In this document: positions 1 to 11,423 of the stretch, one piece after another | Position numbering within the stretch: the first letter of the stretch is position 1 | How the letters are laid out: each line of letters starts with the position of its first letter | Source of the DNA: Stratiolaelaps scimitus | Lineage: Eukaryota; Arthropoda; Arachnida; Mesostigmata; Laelapidae | NCBI GenBank assembly: GCA_019614645.1 | Contig: JABWDB010000018.1 | Location: forward strand, 5,976,501-6,040,500 | Length of the DNA: 64,000 bases | Direction of reading: 5' to 3' | Notes under the pieces: model-generated | The model's input: the letters and a program-made list of their open reading frames with translations, nothing else | Database searches by the model: none | Told to the model about the DNA's origin: nothing | Made by a program: the position numbers and the translations under genes

Positions 1-279
1 CTTAATCACTCGCTCTGCGCGTGCCGGTTGGTCTATGTTGTCCGGTGTCTCGTTGCTTGCTCATGGTGTGCTCGTGCGGTTTGCCTTGGTGCTCGCCCTC
101 CTTCATTTTGCTCGATGCTCGCCGGCGCTCAGCTCACGCTCCGATCTCTCGGATAACCGGCCGACGTCAGGCGATGCTCCACAAATGTACATGTGGGCGT
201 ACTGCCGCTCTAAGTTTCTATACGTCCACTGACACGAGACGACGTTGATGCACTCATGTACGAACTCGTATTATTGCAC

Positions 280-322
<43 letters not shown>

Positions 323-706
323 AGTTGCGCACGTGTGTGTGTGTGTTTGTGTGCATGGATGACGGCGCTCAAGTGACACGTTCAGCCCAATTTTCGAGCA
401 GAAAATGAAGACGTATCATACACGCACCCTCGTGATCTTACTGCCTCCGCCACCGCCGCCGCCGCTGCAATCTAACACTTGCTAATCATTCCCGCAAACG
501 TACAACTCGAACGTATTCTACATTGGGGGCGCGCAGTCCTCCGGCTGCATTCATTCGCGTTGTCGATCGTTCTCGTCTGAACGTCCGAATTACCCAAAGA
601 GCAGAGCAACAACCAACACAAGCGACACGTTTGACAGACGCTCGCCACCGCCGCCGATGCCGTCGCATTGCGTAATTAACTTAAAGTTCGCTTCAACGTT
701 TAACAG
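1..706. other. non-coding stretch, no gene seen
   Basis: Holds a TA tract and a GT tract near position 300 and otherwise unremarkable sequence. Short open frames on both strands show no splice context, signal peptide or codon bias that would single one out. Confidence 0.6.
282..353. repeat. compound TA then GT microsatellite
   Basis: A TA dinucleotide run from about 282 to 319 is followed after a short gap by a GT run at about 333-353. The repeat is read directly from the sequence. Confidence 0.95.
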
Positions 707-922
707 ATGACAGTTCTCTGCGTCTCCCTTCTCGTTTCAGGCATTTTTTGCTTTTTATTTTGTTCGTATCTCTCTCTCATTGTCTCAGCGGCTCCTGTTT
801 GTAGTCGTTGGCCCCGTCATTTTTGTTGTCTGCTTTGTTTCTTTCTGCGTTCTCGTCTTGGCGAAATTACGGCCGTGTATGTTCGGGTGGTTTGCCACGG
901 CCGCCGTGTCGTGCCGCTGTAG
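707..922 (+). CDS. candidate small secreted or membrane peptide ORF
   Basis: A 71-codon frame starts at a true ATG. Residues 1-28 are hydrophobic and resemble a signal peptide or membrane anchor (starts MTVLCVSLLVSG), followed by a cysteine- and arginine-rich tail. Two strong polypyrimidine-AG acceptor sites lie inside it, at 739-740 and 787-788. The alternative is an exon starting at 789 in another frame (RLLFVVVGPVIFVVCFVSFC at its start), a hydrophobic helix that stays open to a TGA at 927. The two readings exclude each other. No family was recognised. Confidence 0.18.
   Translation: MTVLCVSLLVSGIFCFLFCSYLSLIVSAAPVCSRWPRHFCCLLCFFLRSRLGEITAVYVRVVCHGRRVVPL
787..788 (+). other. strong splice-acceptor-like AG
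   Basis: The AG follows a long T/C tract (TCTCTCTCATTGTCTCAG). A similar site ends at 740 after CTCCCTTCTCGTTTCAG. Two such sites within 50 bp suggest a plus-strand exon begins here. No transcript was available to confirm it. Confidence 0.35.
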
Positions 923-929
923 TTTTTGA

Positions 930-2375
930 TGTAGCTGTTGCTGCTGCTGCTGCAGGCGTCGTTGTAAACGATAAAAACAAATCGTCAAACCAACGCCGGG
1001 CGTTTATTACATCGTATACGATGATGGCATCAGTCGTCGCGGATACATGAAGAGATAAGGCGGGACACAAGCGGCAACTCGGCCAGTTCAGTTCTGTTTT
1101 GACAATTACATACAGATAAACTCTCTCACACACACACACAGAGAGAGAGACACATACACACAGACATTTTACATGTGTGAAACAGTAGAAGATAGACGTA
1201 CGCTCAAAGGGGAAAGGTGCGAGGATTATCCCGAGGTGTAAGCGACAAGGGACACTTATTACAAGCAGCGGTAGGCTGGCTGGCTGGCTGGCCCTCTTGA
1301 CTGAGGGTACGACGCTGACAGACGGTCAGAGTCGAATTGAAAATTATTTTTGGTTCCCATCAGTCTGTCGTCACCGCTGCTATTAGCATCACCAGCAGCA
1401 GCAGCAGCCGCAGCACCACGAGGCGTTATAGCGACTAGCTCGCTGGCTAGCGGCATCGGCGTAGTTCCCAATTTCGCGTGGACTCGCCTCTGCGTGCGAC
1501 TACCGTGGCAGGGCACAAGAACGGCCGGTCACTGACGACGAGGGGGCTGCAACCGCCGCCAGCGGGTGACACTCGCTCACGGCGATCTACCGTTCGCACG
1601 TACAAATATGTGATTGCGTCGGACAGTGCAGGAGTGGCGGGCTGCCGAAGGCGAACAGCCCTAATCCGTAATAACAACGTGGTTGAGTAGATTTATTCGC
1701 GATTATTCATACTTTTTTTTTGTCATATTCTCGACATCTCGCCTATTTGGGAACACGTCCATATATCATTGAAGCGCCCCATGGGTTCGCGACAGCAGCA
1801 GCAGATGCGCGATCAACAACACGAGACGTCGACGGCGGTTCTGCCTCGCGCATTGTCGGCTGTTGGTTGGCCTTGCTTCGAGTCCGAGTATCATTGTCTT
1901 GTCCCAGCCGTCTGCGGAGACATCACACCTTTCTGCCGAGCGTAGATCGTCATGGATCTTCTGTGCGCTTCGGCGATCCGAATGACGGTGATGTGTGTGC
2001 TGCCGCGTGTAAAGACGACGCGATCTGTTTTTGGGTATTGAATTTTTTTCTCCTCCCAAACGTCGAAAATCAGTCAGACAGAATTTGCTGTCCATCGCTG
2101 CGAGAGTTGTCCTCGTGGTCGGGCTGTGGCCGACGACATGCCGAGTTCATGCCGAGCGTAGATGGATGACAGCGGCGATTGCCGCAGAGCAGCTAACAAA
2201 CAGAGCGAGTCTGTTTGTTTCCGAAGCAAAGGGCATCACTCAACTAAAATGGCATATTCAACATATAATGTACAGGGTTAACTATATTTTGAATGGCATA
2301 GCATATAGTGCGAAATCAGTTACTTACTTTTTTTGGTGTATATTAGTTTTCGATTGAGTTACAACAAAGGTATAA
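930..2375. other. non-coding stretch with CA/GA repeat
   Basis: Contains a CA-GA-CA microsatellite at 1127-1163 and CAG-rich triplets near 1390-1415. Between 1720 and 2340 overlapping frames are open on both strands, the longest 149 codons on plus, but neither codon bias nor splice sites favour one. Nothing is assigned. Confidence 0.5.
1127..1163. repeat. CA/GA microsatellite
   Basis: CA dinucleotides run directly into GA dinucleotides and then back to CA. Confidence 0.93.
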
Positions 2376-2453
2376 GCCGCTCCACGAGGCTCGAACCCGC
2401 GCCGTTCACCTAGTACAACCAGAGACCTAGCCTCCGTCCACGCCACCGTGCGG
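2376..2453 (-). other. tRNA-like remnant with A and B boxes
   Basis: On the minus strand an A-box-like TGGCGTGGACGG and a B-box-like GGGTTCGAGCC sit at tRNA spacing. A 5-bp T stem closes around TTCGAGC using two G-U pairs, and 5 of 7 acceptor positions pair (CCGCACG with GGAGCGG). The anticodon arm does not form a proper stem-loop, so a working tRNA is unlikely. A tRNA pseudogene or the head of a tRNA-derived SINE fits better. It shares a GTCT...TACTAG core with the remnant near 41.2 kb. Confidence 0.45.
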
Positions 2454-3496
2454 ACGTTACACATTGCAAGGTAATCCTAGCTAAGCATTCAGCGAGGCGA
2501 CAGTCCGGCCGGCCAGCAGATGTAAATTATCTCCGATTTCGAGATATTATCCGAGGTCACCTCAAATTTCAACCGGAACCACAGCAAGAAACTACACCCT
2601 CCACATCTTTCTCTATCTTCATGTTTTCTCGACATTGATTCGAAACTAAGGCCTCCTTTAAATGATTTCTGTATGCAATCGCGTTCTTGGTTAAATCCAA
2701 GGACGATGTCGGCTCACACCGACATCTCGTTCTACTCAGCCCGTCAGGCCGCCGAAATCCTCATAACGTTATAAAATTTCGCAGCCACCCATATCGACAT
2801 AACGAGCTGGATACCGGCGGTTGGCCATCGCAGCGGTCGCTGAGACGCCCGTCCCGCTTTCGACCGAACGAGCTATGGCCATTATGGTGTGTGTGTTTTT
2901 TTTTCTACGAGCGGCACCATCGTCGTCGTCATCATTAAATAAAAAGTGTAAATTTCCAATTAATATTCAGCAAGAGCGGCCCGCTCTGTCCCTTCCTCCC
3001 CGTGCTTGCTCAATAAACGAACATTCCGCCTGTCGCGTCCATGCAACTCTGACCGTGATACCGCTGTGTTAGCTCTCCACTGCAGGCAGCGAAGAGATTT
3101 GCTCGCAATCTCCCTCTCTCTCTCGCTCTCTATATATATATACATATATATACATATATATATATATATGTATGTATATATATATATATCTCGATAGCTA
3201 GATCCGCTGAGGCGTTATCGAGGCGTAATACGTCACGATCGCTGATTGCTTTCCGCGTTGGATGACTTCAGCGTTGGGCCCGTGCGGCGACTGTGACTCC
3301 GACGGCGACGGTGGGTGGCTGTGGGGATCGAGGCGGCCGCGGTCACTTCAGCAGAATGAACTGACTCGTCCCTCTGCTAATAAACTCAACAGCGATCGTA
3401 TATCTCGGCCAGAACAGCGATTCTTGCAAGGCAGCCGCTGAGCTCGAGCGATGATCGCGATGGTAATCGCTGGTTTGCCGTTCACCGTTTCCTTAC
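2454..3496. other. non-coding stretch
   Basis: Apart from the TC-TA tract described separately, no coding or RNA signal was found. Short frames at 2687-3072 overlap one another and carry no supporting features. Confidence 0.5.
3112..3189. repeat. TC then interrupted TA microsatellite
   Basis: A TC run changes into a TA run interrupted by single ACAT and TGTATG units. Confidence 0.94.
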
Positions 3497-3644
3497 CTGT
3501 AAGCAAGCGTACACACGACGCACAAAGATACACACGCATTTGATTCTGGTTAGCGCCGATGATGAATGGTGAGGTATTAAGTTGGTTGTCTGCGTGCTTG
3601 GCTTCGTTTAACGGCTGACCAGCAGCAGCAGCACTGTCAGACAC
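3497..3644 (-). CDS. candidate exon with minus-strand donor
   Basis: On the minus strand an open frame of about 49 codons (ending YLCASCVRLLT) runs into ACAG|GTAAGG, a near-consensus donor with GT at 3496-3495. There is no convincing upstream acceptor beyond a weak CTGACAG, and no ATG. It could be an internal exon or chance. No family was recognised. Confidence 0.2.
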
Positions 3645-3869
3645 TTTTCAGTGGTTTGCAAACGAGTATGAGGGAAAAAATTATGAAAAGAGAAGAAATT
3701 ACTATAGGGAAAGAGGGGTAAATCGAAGCTTGGCAGCGGTTAGATCAGATCAAGAAACTGCTGAGCGATGTGCAGGAGTCACTTCGTCGGAATGCTCCCG
3801 GTCGCCTTTCATCTACCTATCTCAGTAACGAGACCAACGCTAATAAACAGTAGATTAATTACGTATTTC

Positions 3870-3871
3870 TA

Positions 3872-3908
<37 letters not shown>
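3870..3908. repeat. AT microsatellite
   Basis: AT dinucleotide run with a single G interruption near its start. Confidence 0.95.
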
Positions 3909-3911
<3 letters not shown>

Positions 3912-4187
3912 GGGTGTACTGTACGACCAGAGGACAATAATAGTGTATGCAGCTGTGTATAGACGAATATCTTGTATTGCGTTCGATCTAGTCTACCATC
4001 CGTATAACAGCCGTTGATATCCGTTCGATTTCTATGTCTTCTCATCAGGCGAGCTGGACAAAGAAAGTGATGTATGCCTTCACTGCAAGACCTCTATGTT
4101 GAATGAAAATTTCGAGGTACTGCCTACCCATACTTAAAAAAATACCAGATTGGCTGTTGAACATTGTTGATGCTCGTGATGATGATG

Positions 4188-4226
4188 GTTGTTGTTGTTG
4201 TTGTTGTTGTCGTCGTCGTCGTTGTT
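4188..4226. repeat. GTT/GTC trinucleotide repeat
   Basis: About eight GTT units pass into GTC units and back to GTT. Depending on frame and strand it would read as polyglutamine-like or polycysteine-like runs, so frames across it are not evidence for a gene. Confidence 0.93.
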
Positions 4227-5109
4227 GGTGTGTTGTTATTGCTGTTGTTATCGCGGCGATCTTCTGCATTTTAGGCTCGCTCACCTCGTTCGATCGTTGC
4301 CGTCGCCAACGGCTTCATCATTTTCATGTGGCGTTTCTTAGCTCGTCTGTTTATATGCCCCATCTATCTGCATCGTGCCCAACCCCATGAAAGTTGTTGC
4401 CTTGGCTAAAATCGTATCGCCGTTCATGTTGTGGCTGCTACCGCTGCCGAAGGCGCTGAACTCTGCCGTAGGTAACAATGGGTTCTGTTTTGTAACTCCG
4501 CTCTGATCCACGGTAAAACCGAGGACGTGTTGATGGTTAAGAATGTACTATGTGCTATTATATAATACTTCTTCTCCAGGACGAGGGTAGACACTCTAAA
4601 TAGGAGAATACTGGAAATTGTACTGTGGTATATATAAATATATATATGCCCTACATACATTACGAAGCTCTTGGTGCAGTTCAGCTTTTCAGCCCCGTCA
4701 TCGTTGCTAATGTACCCGCAGTACGCCTATGGAGTCGTCACTCGCTGCTCTTGCATGACCTTGTTGTCCGCCGCTCTTGATCCTCGTTGTCGCTACGTTT
4801 CAAGATTAGCAAGCAGTTTCAAGGACAACAGCAGTAGCAGGTCAATTGTAGATAAAATAGCAACGATATAGTAAAAACTAACAGAAGTAATCGTACTCCA
4901 ACCACTACCACTCATATTATCATACACTAGCTGTATAGCTATAACCCCCTGCAGCAGAGCCACTTCAACCTCTTCCAGGGCAGGGACTGTAACTCGGAAG
5001 TGACCGTAACCGGGCCAGCAGAAACAGCGACGGACGATGTTCCGTTGGTGTCCACACACGCGAGCTGCCGCGGTACGAGCAAACAACAAACAGCTCGTAA
5101 CTTTTCCAG

Positions 5110-5303
5110 GCGTTGAGTCACCAGGCCCGTCTGGGTATGCGCGGAACTGCGACGAGCTGGGCGGACGGGGGGGGGGGGCGAGCCGTGGAGGAAATGTGCC
5201 GTCAAACGCTAACAACGTCAACTCCAGCAACAACCACCGTAACGCGAGTACTTCAGAGAGAGAGACAGAGAGAGATCGCGAGTCAAGAGTCCCAGAAAGA
5301 TAA
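5110..5303 (+). CDS. candidate terminal exon, Asn/Ser/Arg-rich
   Basis: The segment follows an acceptor-like CTTTTCCAG (AG at 5108-5109). One frame gives a low-complexity tail rich in Asn, Ser, Arg and Glu that ends VPER-stop at 5303. The +1 frame is open too, so the reading is ambiguous. A run of 13 G at about 5165-5177 lies inside it, which is unusual for coding sequence. Confidence 0.15.
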
Positions 5304-5331
5304 AGAGGTTAGCGTAAGCGAGGGCGGTTGA

Positions 5332-5969
5332 CCCCGGCGCCCCCGGTCCCGCCATCTCCAGTTGCCTCATGCAGCCAGCACTCGTTTAAAAGTCCAAAAC
5401 GACCGGCCTTTCAAGCCGTGTAGCGGCACACAGGGCAGGCAGCTATAGTTCACGGCTGGCTCTCGCAAAGTAGTGCTGTCGCAGTGGGAGGGCTCTGGCA
5501 CGATAGCGGCAGCAGATGAGGCAACCGCCGTCGCTAAGTTTTATGATTTCTGTTAGTGTCTTCCAGCGGCGGCGGCGGCGGTAGTTGGGACGGATCTAGC
5601 TGGCGAGAGAGAAAACGACTACTACCGGATGAAGACTATGGAAAGTGAATGAGTGCGCCAATATAAAGGGGCGGGGGAAGAGGTAGCGGTTGTTTGGAGC
5701 TTCTGCGTTTTGAATGTTTCTGTTTCGACGAGGTTCCCGAAGGAGACCTTAGTAAATACCAAGTGTTCTTGAGTTTTGTGCTTACTAGGTAGGAGCAAGA
5801 TGCTATATGTGTACATATATGTATGTATTGGGTCATGTTGCCAGAACGAGTGACGCTGATTATTATATCATTACAATATCACCTATTCAACGGGGTCTTG
5901 TCGAGAGGGCCAGTTCGGCGGTGGACAGTGCACCTGAATGTGCATATGGGTACAAAGAATCGAAGTCAA

Positions 5970-6001
<32 letters not shown>

Positions 6002-7464
6002 GGATATAGTATTCTAGTCGTGCTGCCAGATTAACAACAAAAAAAGACAGATCTGTTTAGAAATGTACGCGGCGTGTGTACCCGGTGCATTTGCCGCTAA
6101 TCGTGTTATCAGCTTTGTGTCGTGGTGATAGGTAAAACAAATCACCATTTAATGTCAACGAACAGACGGCGTGCCACGGAGGGTAATCGGCTTAGCAAGC
6201 TGCGAATCGTAGCTGTGAATCAAAAACTGCTACGTACGCCAACATCTAAAATCAAGTATTGGAAACAGAAGAGGATTTCGTCTGCTGGCATTGTTCTCTG
6301 ATTCGATTAAGGATCAATTGCTCAATATGAAGACATGCGTAACGAGGAATTGTTCATCTACCAGTGTCTGCCGGCAGGTCGACTTGTTACACGGCCAAGT
6401 TGGCAGGCTCGACCCCTATGTTGAAGTCATCGGCTGAGCGACACGGTCCCGCTAACTCCGTAATCTGCGCGGGAAGTGGCGGCGATGTCGATGAGCAAGT
6501 GTCCGAATAGAGAAAGCGTCTATCGTGTCAATCGTCGTCTAGCCGCTACACGGACCTCATGACACTGGCCAGTCACAGTGTCCTGGAAGAGATTTACCAC
6601 CAAAATGTAAATCGAGTATTCCTCCAAACGATTATGCAGCCCCAATGTAGTCAAATGGTATACACCTCGTCGGTATCAAACGACAAAATTCATTTGGACA
6701 CTAGGACGTCACATCTGCGCCAATCCTTTCCCAGTAAAATCCTATTCTATAGCCGGTTACACGGCCACCGTAGCAGGTATACGTGTAATCTTGCAGCAGA
6801 CAAGCGCTACAGGGAGGAGAGCTATCAAGAAAAGCATTACTTAGGCGTCAAAGTGCAACCCCCCCCCCCGTGTGATATCCACACGCGATACGCAATTGGC
6901 GTTCAGTTACGCTCACTCTACATTTGACCAACTGCTTAACAGCGTTTGTTTGTGGCGATATAGCAGACCTGTCTCTTTATGGGTTTTCCGATTGAGTTGT
7001 TTTCATGGCGGGGCCACGGCAGTCTATAGGGACTTCGTCTATCGTTAACAGCTCGGGGTCCTCTTATTGGGCGATTAAGATCTTAGGTCCCTAATACTGC
7101 GCGATACGTGGGACACGAAAGCTATTAGGCTCGCTAAGTGGGGGTCGTCTCGTTTTTATTCTAAATGTATCGTAATGCTAGAGAGCATGATCTCGCATTT
7201 CGTTTCGACGTCGAGTCTCATCGATATGGGATTAATTTCAAAGAAAATTATCTTCACCCCCACTTCCACAAAACCCGATGAATGCACCGCCGCTACTACC
7301 GTGCTATTTCGAACTGAATATTGTAAATAGGTGTATGTCGGTCTGTCTGACTGCATGTAGCTGTATGAAGAAACCTGATCACCATCAACCTCATTCGTCT
7401 GTTTACGGAGCTATGAGATATGTCCACGCGGCTATGGACGCAATGCTGCAGAGATAATCATCTA
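5332..7464. other. non-coding stretch
   Basis: Contains a TA tract at 5975-6003 and a run of ten C at about 6859-6868. A 122-codon frame at 6559-6927 crosses the C run and has no splice sites or recognisable domain. Confidence 0.5.
5975..6003. repeat. TA microsatellite
   Basis: TA run preceded by TACA units. Confidence 0.94.
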
Positions 7465-7563
7465 TATCTATATATATATATATATATACATAGACAGTTA
7501 TATAATATATATTATATAACTGTCTATATGGTGTAAACGTATATATATATATATATATATATG
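7465..7563. repeat. perfect palindrome between two AT tracts
   Basis: Positions 7490-7527 are a perfect 38-bp palindrome with left half ATAGACAGTTATATAATAT and no spacer. TA tracts flank it at about 7465-7488 and AT tracts at about 7540-7562. It could extrude a cruciform or give a hairpin RNA. It may be a short foldback element that landed in a TA-rich site, since such elements prefer TA targets. Confidence 0.9.
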
Positions 7564-8416
7564 TATAGTCGACTTATAGCTTGTTAGCCAAGAGGCCCAC
7601 TGCGCCATTGGTGTGGCTCGTTTAGTAGCTCACTCATTCACCCTCCCTACTCAGAGAGCAGCTATTGCTACATTGTGCAATAGAATCCAACTGAACGACG
7701 ACGACGACGACGACGACAACGACGACGATACATGACTCTGTTGTAGATTACGCCGGTCAGCGACCAGCCGTCATATGAGGCCAGCCAGCAGGCCAAGCTA
7801 TTATATAGCAGTGGGGGTCGAAACTGACCTCACAATCCAGCTACTCACTCCCTTGCGTACTCGTTCTTCGTCATCCGATCGTATTCGGAGGTTACGGACA
7901 GGCGCAGACAGACATCGGGGACGACATTATTATTATTTATGCCTAGAGCAATCGCAGTGATGGCTGCTGGCCCATTGACTAAATATCCGCAGAGAACTCC
8001 TACGAGTAGATCTGCTACTGGTATAACACAAAGCGAGAGGGAGCGAGAGAGAGAGAGAGAGAGATCAATTCGTGATGAAATGGCAATCTCGTCTTAATTA
8101 ACATCGCATGTTGCCCGCTGGGCGGGGGCCGCTATTTGAATGGGATATTAGCGAATAATAGGGTGTCTGTATGGTTCGTTCGTACAGAATGTTATGACGT
8201 CGTCATCCTCGTCGACTGTCGGCCGCTGGCTCCCACAAGTTCTCCTATGGCTAGATCTCATATGTATAAAATTCGAACACGGATCCCATATACAGGTTGA
8301 GGCCTTTGAGGTGAGGAAGAATACACTATTTAAGCGATCTCTTTGTGTTTCATTGACCATCATTGCAATGATCAATGGCATAAACGGGCCAAACAAATGT
8401 AATTTGTTTATATTTA

Positions 8417-8486
<70 letters not shown>

Positions 8487-10856
8487 TATGTTCTTAGCTC
8501 ACTCAGTGTGAGTGTCATCTCAATCGTCGGCTTTGAATTACCAACCGGCAGTTAGAAAATCACAACAGATGATGCCGAATAGTAACGTGTGGTTAGAGAG
8601 CTATTTTTGCTAGCAATATTTCCTAAGCAGCCACCACGAAGAAGAAAGCCTCCCCTTTCTGATAAATTAGGTGAACACTATCGTGCAGTAGCTATCGAAG
8701 AGGTCGTGATGCACCACTCGAGGCACGATGTGGTCGCTTTGCAGTAATCGCTCAAGATGTGCTGTGTGTGCTATGACGAAGCACCTATAGGGTCTGCCAT
8801 CCGTGGGGCGGCAGAGGTCTAGTCTGGATGTCGGAGAGAATCGACATCGGCCTTCGCGCAATCAGACCTCGCTATTTTCTCCTGGGCTCATCTTCTGCTC
8901 CTTCAAGTCCCTCATTCGTCTCCATCCCCATCGTGCCGTTGCTACTGCTTTTGTCCTTCGTACCACCCTGGCTGCTCTTTCTAAACTCTCCCGCCATTGC
9001 CATTCGGTAAGGTCGCATTGCCAGCCACTAGCTGCATACCAATCGAGTCGCAGTGCCGTTATTGCCGCGGCGCAATATCCGCACGGCCACTAGTACGCCG
9101 GCACAGAGAGAGATAGAGAGAGACACAGAGAGGCCCTTTTGCTACAGCTGTTATCCGAGACTTTCTATCATGTTTCTCTCTGTCTCTCTCTCTCTCTTGT
9201 ACTCCCTCCTACTATCGTAGCCTCGATCCTCACGCAGTGTTCCGGGTTCTTCAGTGCAGCATTCGTACAAGGGGAATTTTTCCTGCTGTAGCGAGGAGCG
9301 CTGGCTGGCTTGCAGGCTGAGTTGGGTGCAGCTCTTCGCTTCCGCGTTCTACAAACTCCGTCTACGCGTTACTGCTCTGCTGCTGCTGCTGTGGCTGTTG
9401 CGGCGGCACTCTCACAGCCGCCGCAGTCGAAGAAGAGCGGCATCGGCATCAGCAGCCGCCGCCGCCGCCGTCGGCTCCTGAAGCTGGTGTCGCCATAAGC
9501 GCTTCTGCCTCGCACTGGGCGTGCGATAATACACAACCGTTTGCCACCAACCCCGTGCAACGCGGTGGAGTCGGTTGGAGAACACGGTGCAAGTGAAGGA
9601 CACGAGGCACAGCGGAAAGAGTCACTGAGAGAGAGAGAAAAAAAATGCGATACCGAGCGTCGCCTTGCGCCGCCTGCCTCGGCGGGGACGGTTGTAGCGA
9701 CCGAAGAATGGTGAGAAAACGCAATTTCTCTGTGAGGAACGCACGGTCGGAGCGGGGAGTGGCTGCCGGTCGTCCGCTCGCTCGGTCGGTCGGTCGGTGG
9801 TGAGGACCTAACCAAAGGAAGCGGCTAGCAGGGGCACAGACCCGATTCGCGACCCGGCCGACGGTGGCTTCGGCGGGTGGTAAACGACTGGTGAACCAGC
9901 TACCCCCATGCTACGCTGTACAACACCACTGTAGCTCGCTGCCATTGTACAATTGCTCTACGCTGAGATGACCAGCTTCTGAAAATACGCGAGGACGTCA
10001 ATTGTTCGATGGGGGTCGGACAAAGAGAGAGGTAGAGATAGCGAGAGAATGGGTGAGTGAGCGAGCGGACGGGGCGCTCAGAAAGGAAGCCGGCCGGTGG
10101 CTACGGGCCCGGCTGGAAAGGGCGGCGGGGGCTTGCGGGTGCTGCCTGTTTGACCGAACAAAGGTTAGATCAATGTACACTTGAGCAGAGGCGGGACACA
10201 GAGAGAGAGAGAGAGTTGGCCAGGGTGCACGGATAGGCCAATGCTATAATAAGTGTGTGCGTGTGTCTGTGTGTGGAAATAGGTGAAGATACATTATCCG
10301 AGAGTGGTGGGACGACTCACGTCCGACGACTCAGCACCTCGTGGATCATCATCGACTTAGCCCCCACCCACCCCAAGCTCGCACCCTAACCCGCTGTCTC
10401 ATCTCTGCTCGCTGACTAGCGTTATCCGAGGTCCATCCGGAGCTTTCCTCCGGCAGGGCAGTCGTCCGGGCGAGCGGAGGCTGAGGGAACGTCCGTGAGC
10501 CGGCCTGGCTGGATAGTGTAGCCCGCATGTATCAGACCTCAGCCAAGAGTTTGCGGACGGCCATCACGACCGACTCGCCGCTCGCCGGCCGTCGGTCTCA
10601 TCTTCGTGCAGCAAAAGCTCTCTCTCTCTTTCGCGCTCTCACTATCGTTCCCAGCTCTGACTCTTGCGAACTCGATAGTTTAATGCTCATCCACAGTGAG
10701 CAGTGGTCGAATTGGCGGCAGACGGGCGACCGAGCAGAAATCGAATAGCAGCCAATTCTTAATGTATCCACGGGGCAGGGTAATAGGAGAGAGGCAGAGC
10801 GGACGGCCGGTGCAGAAGACTTACTTCCATTGGCGACGATAGGGAACGATGTGGAT
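7564..10856. other. non-coding stretch rich in simple repeats
   Basis: Holds a CGA trinucleotide tract at 7693-7730, GA tracts at 8036-8066 and 9101-9131, the long AT tract at 8420, TC/TG tracts at 9176-9200, and GTCG units near 9780. Frames at 8148-8396 (minus) and 8194-8311 (plus, ending at a GAG|GTGAGG donor-like site) compete with each other. The GC-rich 9.25-9.82 kb part is open in four frames. No gene is assigned. Confidence 0.45.
8420..8484. repeat. 65-bp AT microsatellite
   Basis: Uninterrupted AT dinucleotides. Frames through it read as alternating Tyr-Ile and are artefacts. Confidence 0.96.
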
Positions 10857-11030
10857 ATGTGTGAGAGAGAGAGAGAGAGGATGAGAGACGAGAAAGCGGC
10901 TACGAGGTCTACGTCGTCGACCATTGATCAGCCAACTTCATTGCCGCAGGCTGCGGCAGCGTCCGTCAACCTGCTAACGCTAGAGAAGCTGAATGTCCTC
11001 TATCGGCGCGGGCCCAGCGCGAACAGTTGA
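10857..11030 (+). CDS. candidate small ORF, 57 codons
   Basis: Starts at an ATG, crosses a GA microsatellite that reads as an Arg-Glu run, then gives a non-repetitive tail (VNLLTLEKLNVLYRRG) and stops with TGA. An acceptor-like TTCATTGCCGCAG precedes the tail, so the tail alone could be an exon. A donor-like GGAA|GTAAGTC on the opposite strand near 10.82 kb argues for the other strand. No family was recognised. Confidence 0.15.
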   Translation: MCERERERMRDEKAATRSTSSTIDQPTSLPQAAAASVNLLTLEKLNVLYRRGPSANS

Positions 11031-11124
11031 GTGACTCAGTCTGCCGCGGAATAGGCAATAGCATGGACAGGCTATAGCAGGAGCATCGTGCGCTAGGTCC
11101 CGCATATTATATACACGTGCTCAC

Positions 11125-11356
11125 CTGCCGCACTCAGATAAGCACACGCGTTCCGTCCTGTCTCTTCCCTTTTCTCTCTCTTTCTATCCTTCTCTAAATA
11201 CGTTTGGTCTTCGGTAAAGCGTTGGGAAAGTTGCCCAACGCTCGAGTCATTTGTCCAGCACACTGGCACGACGACAAGCATTTTTGTCGCTTGGACATAA
11301 GTGCAGCTGGACTTGACGACAGGCTGCTCGTGCGACGTCAAATAGGCAATGCACAC
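11125..11356 (-). CDS. candidate exon with minus-strand donor
   Basis: A minus-strand frame is open without ATG from about 11400 down to GCGGCAG|GTGAGC (GT at 11124-11123), a good donor. The end of the exon is charged, with alternating Lys, Arg and Glu (LEKDRKREKREE). The sequence includes a perfect 9-bp hairpin at 11218-11242. No acceptor was fixed. Confidence 0.2.
11218..11242. repeat. hairpin, 9-bp perfect stem
   Basis: AGCGTTGGG at 11218-11226 pairs perfectly with CCCAACGCT at 11234-11242 around a 7-base loop. Confidence 0.85.
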
Positions 11357-11423
11357 GTACGAGGGCGGACAAGGCCAGCATGTGATAGGAGTCAGGCCAG
11401 TTCAGGTAGCTACTTGTGGTAAC

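Larger units (their letters stand above)
3645..5109. other. non-coding stretch with AT and GTT repeats
   Basis: Contains the AT and GTT tracts listed separately. Long frames here, such as those spanning 4103-4390 and 4793-5233, cross the repeats or overlap on both strands without splice or codon support. Confidence 0.5.

Noticed and set aside
4188..4226. Polyglutamine-coding tract from GTT/CAA triplets
   Set aside because: No supporting frame, splice site or codon bias around it; triplet repeats here look like ordinary microsatellites.
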